Of a stretch of 9,304 nucleotides of DNA, positions 5,751 to 9,304 are shown piece after piece. The translations under genes and the position numbers were made by a program. The notes below the pieces were generated by a model. That model made no database searches. It worked only from the letters and a program-made list of their open reading frames with translations, and was not told the origin of the DNA. Source of the DNA: Chloroflexota bacterium (GTDB lineage Bacteria > Chloroflexota > Anaerolineae > Fen-1058); NCBI GenBank assembly GCA_016219235.1, contig JACRBO010000085.1, positions 1 to 9,304 on the forward strand, written 5' to 3'. Every line of letters starts with the position of its first letter. The first letter of the stretch is position 1.

Positions 5751-8210
5751 ATGCCACGCCTTAAATTCGCCCGGTTTTATTGCCTGATCATCATACTGGC
5801 AACGACCGCTCTGCCGCTGCCCGCCGGCCCGACCGCCGTCACCTATTACGTGTCCAGTTCCACGGGCAGTGATAGCGACGATGGCTTGTCGGAAGTGAAT
5901 GCCTTTAAGACCCTTGCCAGAGTAAACGCCCTGAATTTGTTGCCGGGCGATCGAGTCTTGTTCAGCTGCGGCGAGGTGTGGCAGGCCGAGCAGCTGATCC
6001 TGAGCAAATCTGGTACAGAGCTGGCCCCGATCGTTTTTGGTTCATACCCGGCGGGCTGTGCCAACAAGCCGATCCTCTCTGGTTCGCGATCGATTGGTGG
6101 CTGGACGCAGGATTCGGACAACGTCTTTCGCGCCGAGCTTTCCTCAAGCGATTTTCCGCTGGGTATCAACCAGCTCTTTCGGAACGGCCAACGCCTGACC
6201 CTGGGGCGCTGGCCTAATCTCAACGATCCGGCTGGCGGCTATTCATTTGTCGATGCGCATAGCGCTGGTGGTAATCAGATCACCGACAACGAACTGCCCG
6301 CGATCGATTGGACCGGCGCGATCGTGCACATCAAGAACATCCGCTGGTCGATGCTCGATCGGCAGGTGACTGGCACCAGCGATCACGCGCTGACGCTCAA
6401 TCAGGGTTTATCGTGTTTGATCTCCAGTTGGAGTAACTGCGTGGGCTGGGGTTATTTCATCAACAATCATCGCGCCGCGCTCGATCAAGACGGCGAGTGG
6501 TATTACGATCCGCCGACACGCCGCGTCTATTTGTACTCGATGAGCGGGATGCCGGGCGACATCGAGGGGGCGGTCATTCAAGAAGAAGCCACCACGCTGC
6601 GGCATGGCGGCCTGATGTTGAGCAACGGCGCGGCCACCGCTTACGTGATCGTCGACAACCTGGAGATCAAGAACTGGTTCAATCACGGTATCGGCACGCC
6701 GGGCGGCATGAACGGCGACATCTATCATCACCTGACCGTGCGCAACGTGACGATCAAAGATGTGGACAACGCCGGCGTGAACCTGAGCAGCTGGCTGGAA
6801 CGACCGTCGAACGGCCGCCAGGGTCTGCGCGGCGGCGATCATCTGACGTTCACCGACAATGTCATCGACGGCGCGAATAGTTTCGGCATCACCGGTTACT
6901 TCGCCGCCTCGACGTTTGAGGGCAACACGATCAAGCACATCGCGTTGATCGAGAACCTGGGCAAGTCCGGTATGAGCTGCGGCCTCACGTCGAGCGAGTG
7001 CACCGAGAACGGCGACGGCCTCCGCAGCCGATTGTACGATGTGCGCGACTCCGGCTACGGCAACACCTTACGCTACAATCGCTTCGAGCAGATCGGCTAC
7101 AACGGCGTGGATGTATTCGGGCCGGACACCACGTTGGAGAAGAACTTCATCACGCAAGCCTGCGCCACTAAAGCCGATTGCGGCGGCGTGCGCACCTTCG
7201 GCAGCACCAGCCTTGCGGCAACCACCGTCTACAACGTGCACCTCATCGACAACCTCATCGTCGATATTCCCGGCAACGTCGAAGGGTGTCATCCGTCACG
7301 CGCGGCATTCGGTATGGGATTGTACATCGACCACTACTCACGCGATGTCGAGACGCGCGGCAACACCGTCATCAGCACGACGATCACAGGCATCCTGTAT
7401 CAACGCTCGACGGGGCAGATCGTGGGCAACACCGTCTTTGACGCCTCGACCGGCATTGAATACAGCGCGCACATCAGCCTGGGCGGCGACGAGACGCGCG
7501 CGACCATCGCCAACAACGTGCTCTACGGCTTGAACAACGAGGCGTGGACGTTGTACGCGCGCAGCCTCAGCAACTTCGTCTCGTCCGACTACAACTATCT
7601 CTTCCATCCCTACGTGACCAGGCACATCGCCTATGGCCCGGCGTGGACACGCTACGCTTTCGGCGATTGGAAAACCTTCAGCGGCCTGGAGAGTCATTCC
7701 ACAACCAACTGGTTTACGCAGCCCGCCGGTGAGGCTTCGCGCGGCAAAGTCTTTTACAACGCGACGAAGACTTCTTCAAACGTCGATCTGGGCGATCGGC
7801 AATATCTCGATCTCGACCAGAAATCCGTAGTCGGCAGTCTAACCTTGTCGCCATTTGCGTCCAAGATTCTGATCGATAATGGCCCGGCGCAGTTGACGCT
7901 GACGGCCATCAGCCCGGCCCTGTCTGATGTTGACGAGCCAACGACTTTCACGTTGACGGCCAATGGCGTCGCCTTCACACCGGGTAGCACAGTGCGCTGG
8001 AACGGCAGTGCTCGCCCGACGACCTTCATCAGCAGCAACCGACTCATCGCCACCATCGACGTCAGTGACGTGAGCGTACTCGGCGATTACCCCGTCACGA
8101 TTTACGATCCAGCGCCAATCCCGACCGGCACCGTGACTGTGCCGCTGATGTTCCACGTCGTCACGGAGGTCTTCCGGGTATACTTGCCGGTGGCGTCGAA
8201 AGGACTATGA
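5751..8210 (+). CDS. Exported right-handed parallel beta-helix repeat protein with TIG-like C-terminal domain
   Basis: An 819-residue exported protein, probably binding or cleaving an extracellular polysaccharide as many right-handed beta-helix proteins do; no catalytic site can be assigned. Residues 1-25 are a signal peptide (basic MPRLKFAR, then hydrophobic CLIIILATTALPLP, cleavage probably near AG-PTA). TYYVSSSTGSDSDDGLSE (31-48) with FKTLARVNAL and PGDRVLFSCG is the usual entry module of exported beta-helix proteins. Helix rungs run from about 325 to 600, seen as recurring N-x-(I/V/F) turns: LTVRNVTI, TDNVID, EGNTIK, RYNRFEQIGYNGVDV, EKNFITQ, IDNLIV, TRGNTVI, VGNTVF, ANNVLYG. Residues 714-802 resemble an IPT/TIG Ig-like fold (ISPALSDVDEP, GVAFTPGSTVRWNG). 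The protein ends FRVYLPVASKGL, a tail type I associate with Chloroflexota exported proteins. The fold call is strong; the activity is unknown. First gene of an operon with the gene at 8219. Confidence 0.88.
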   Translation: MPRLKFARFYCLIIILATTALPLPAGPTAVTYYVSSSTGSDSDDGLSEVNAFKTLARVNALNLLPGDRVLFSCGEVWQAEQLILSKSGTELAPIVFGSYPAGCANKPILSGSRSIGGWTQDSDNVFRAELSSSDFPLGINQLFRNGQRLTLGRWPNLNDPAGGYSFVDAHSAGGNQITDNELPAIDWTGAIVHIKNIRWSMLDRQVTGTSDHALTLNQGLSCLISSWSNCVGWGYFINNHRAALDQDGEWYYDPPTRRVYLYSMSGMPGDIEGAVIQEEATTLRHGGLMLSNGAATAYVIVDNLEIKNWFNHGIGTPGGMNGDIYHHLTVRNVTIKDVDNAGVNLSSWLERPSNGRQGLRGGDHLTFTDNVIDGANSFGITGYFAASTFEGNTIKHIALIENLGKSGMSCGLTSSECTENGDGLRSRLYDVRDSGYGNTLRYNRFEQIGYNGVDVFGPDTTLEKNFITQACATKADCGGVRTFGSTSLAATTVYNVHLIDNLIVDIPGNVEGCHPSRAAFGMGLYIDHYSRDVETRGNTVISTTITGILYQRSTGQIVGNTVFDASTGIEYSAHISLGGDETRATIANNVLYGLNNEAWTLYARSLSNFVSSDYNYLFHPYVTRHIAYGPAWTRYAFGDWKTFSGLESHSTTNWFTQPAGEASRGKVFYNATKTSSNVDLGDRQYLDLDQKSVVGSLTLSPFASKILIDNGPAQLTLTAISPALSDVDEPTTFTLTANGVAFTPGSTVRWNGSARPTTFISSNRLIATIDVSDVSVLGDYPVTIYDPAPIPTGTVTVPLMFHVVTEVFRVYLPVASKGL

Positions 8211-8213
8211 GGA
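8209..8213 (+). promoter_or_regulatory. Shine-Dalgarno overlapping the upstream stop codon (translational coupling)
   Basis: GAGGA begins inside the TGA stop (8208-8210) of the beta-helix gene and sits 5 nt before the ATG at 8219. Ribosomes finishing the first gene would be placed to start the second, which supports a single operon. Confidence 0.75.
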
Positions 8214-8218
8214 AATCT

Positions 8219-9304
8219 ATGAGAACGAGGTATGTTGCTCTGGTTTTTGCGTCGTCAGCGGCATTAGCCGTGATAGCCGCGGCGAGTGGGGCGGCCGGCG
8301 TTGGCGCGCGGCCTGCGCCAGGCGCTCACGCCACAGCGAACCAACTGGCTCAGTTCGGCATTACGTGGACCTTCGATCGAAGTTATGAGTATGGTCAGTT
8401 TGCCAACGGCGACTATTGGGTCGTGGGGCCGCTCACCATTACGGCGATTTCTCCGGCTTCCATCCTCAGCGGCACCCGCACCCTCAACGGCTCGATGATC
8501 AACCCGTCACCGCACAACGGCTCAACGCAGGGCTATGACAGCGCCATGTATGGCGGGTATGGCCCGGATTTCGATGCGGCCCTCAACTTTGCTCGACCGA
8601 ACGGGCAGGCTTTATCCGCCGCCAATCCCTTGATCGTTCAGCCGGGTTCTTCACTGGTCTCGTCGATCAGCCTGCCCGCAGCCGGGGCGCGTCCCCAATT
8701 GAAGACCGCGGCGATTTTGACTGTGTTGGCCACACCCGCCCCGGTCGGAAGTTTTCGGCCTCCTTACAGCGGGAGTGACAAAACGATTCGCTTCAACGCC
8801 GCACAGCTCGATCGGGCGCGGCTGGCCCGATTAGCCCCTGTCGCCGGCACGCCCGGCTTAGCCGAGGTCGAGCGCTATTTCGAACGACCGTGGATCGATC
8901 ACGTGCCCGGTTGGATCGGCCGTTACCATCACCCCGCCGAAAATATGCCCGACTACGGACGTGAGATCGCTGCCGAGGTCGGCAGCGGGGCTTTGATGTT
9001 GAACCTCGACTTCACGCCGCAAACGAAAGAAACGCTGCTCGTCCGCTACGTGCAGCTAGGGATCGATCTGTATGGTGTGGCGATCAACGGCGGTGAAGAA
9101 AACTGGCCGGCCAACGGTGGGCACGCCAGCGGGCGCAAGTGGCCGATCGTCTTTGCCGGGATCATGCTCGACGATCACGCCATGCAGCACATCGGCCCCG
9201 GCGATGGATCGGGCACCGTGATGTTCGGCGAAGACGGTCAGACCTTCTACGTCACGCAGGCTGATATCGATCGAACACACAGCCCCGACCTGCGCGACTG
9301 TTAC
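8219..9304 (+). CDS. Exported protein of uncharacterised family, C-terminus cut by window edge
   Basis: The frame gives 362 residues without a stop to the window edge. Residues 1-30 look like a signal peptide (MRTRYVALVFASSAALAVIAAA, cleavage uncertain, perhaps within AAGVGARPAPGAHA). Residues 45-200 look beta-rich: ITWTFDRSYEYGQFANGDYW (48-67), VVGPLTITAISPAS, NGSMINPSP, QGYDSAMYGGYG, a RPQLKTAAILTVL strand and FRPPYSGSDKTIRF. From about 220 the character becomes more helical: YFERPWIDH, GRYHHPAENMPDYGREIAAEVG (234-255), LLVRYVQLGIDLYG (273-286), GGHASGRKWPIVFAGIML (300-317), then MFGEDGQTFYVT. The conserved-looking His, Glu, Asp and Arg clusters in the second half suggest an enzyme, possibly an alpha/alpha-toroid glycosidase or lyase, but I do not recognise a characterised family. 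I recall similar hypothetical proteins from Planctomycetes-type genomes without a known function. Translationally coupled to the beta-helix gene, hence probably a joint extracellular role. Confidence 0.85.
   Translation, partial: MRTRYVALVFASSAALAVIAAASGAAGVGARPAPGAHATANQLAQFGITWTFDRSYEYGQFANGDYWVVGPLTITAISPASILSGTRTLNGSMINPSPHNGSTQGYDSAMYGGYGPDFDAALNFARPNGQALSAANPLIVQPGSSLVSSISLPAAGARPQLKTAAILTVLATPAPVGSFRPPYSGSDKTIRFNAAQLDRARLARLAPVAGTPGLAEVERYFERPWIDHVPGWIGRYHHPAENMPDYGREIAAEVGSGALMLNLDFTPQTKETLLVRYVQLGIDLYGVAINGGEENWPANGGHASGRKWPIVFAGIMLDDHAMQHIGPGDGSGTVMFGEDGQTFYVTQADIDRTHSPDLRDCY

Noticed and set aside
6408..6938. Open frames opposite or overlapping the beta-helix gene (6408-6938 minus; also 7039-7533 plus)
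   Set aside because: They overlap the beta-helix repeats in other frames and have no recognisable domain or start signals.

Overview
The window looks like a piece of a moderately GC-rich bacterial chromosome, most plausibly from the Chloroflexota (Anaerolineae-like, environmental). Four things suggest this: the lipoprotein with an Ala/Pro/Thr-rich linker behind its lipobox, a 'YLPV'-type tail at the C-terminus of an exported beta-helix protein, a CocE-type hydrolase beside a family-5 solute-binding protein and an MttB-like methyltransferase, and palindromic dispersed repeats of a kind common in that phylum. The taxon is an inference; there is no rRNA or marker gene. Five protein-coding genes fill nearly all of the window, two of them cut by the edges. 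I see no tRNA, rRNA, CRISPR array or transposase.

Left part (1-3868): two divergent genes share a 102-bp intergenic region. Leftwards runs a lipoprotein of the peptide/nickel/opine ABC-transporter binding-protein family (SBP_bac_5), missing only its extreme C-terminus. Rightwards runs a 671-residue cytoplasmic CocE/NonD-family serine hydrolase with an apparently intact Ser-Asp-His triad. A GC-rich palindromic repeat lies in frame inside the hydrolase gene, in the linker between catalytic and jelly-roll domains.

Middle part (3869-5750): a perfect 29-bp inverted repeat with a 9-nt loop separates the hydrolase gene from a convergent gene for a 479-residue trimethylamine methyltransferase (MttB) family protein. 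The methyltransferase has no in-frame amber codon and no corrinoid-protein gene beside it in the window. Upstream is a 342-bp non-coding region with a good forward promoter, small inverted repeats and possibly an overlapping reverse promoter.

Right part (5751-9304): a two-gene operon of exported proteins. The first is an 819-residue right-handed parallel beta-helix protein with a TIG-like C-terminal domain. The second starts 8 nt later, with its Shine-Dalgarno overlapping the upstream stop codon. It encodes a secreted protein of a family I cannot assign to a characterised enzyme and runs off the window.

Taken together, the left and middle genes could serve uptake and breakdown of a peptide-like, amide/ester or methylated-amine compound. 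The right operon looks like extracellular polysaccharide recognition or cleavage. Both readings are inferences from family and neighbourhood; no substrate can be read from the sequence.
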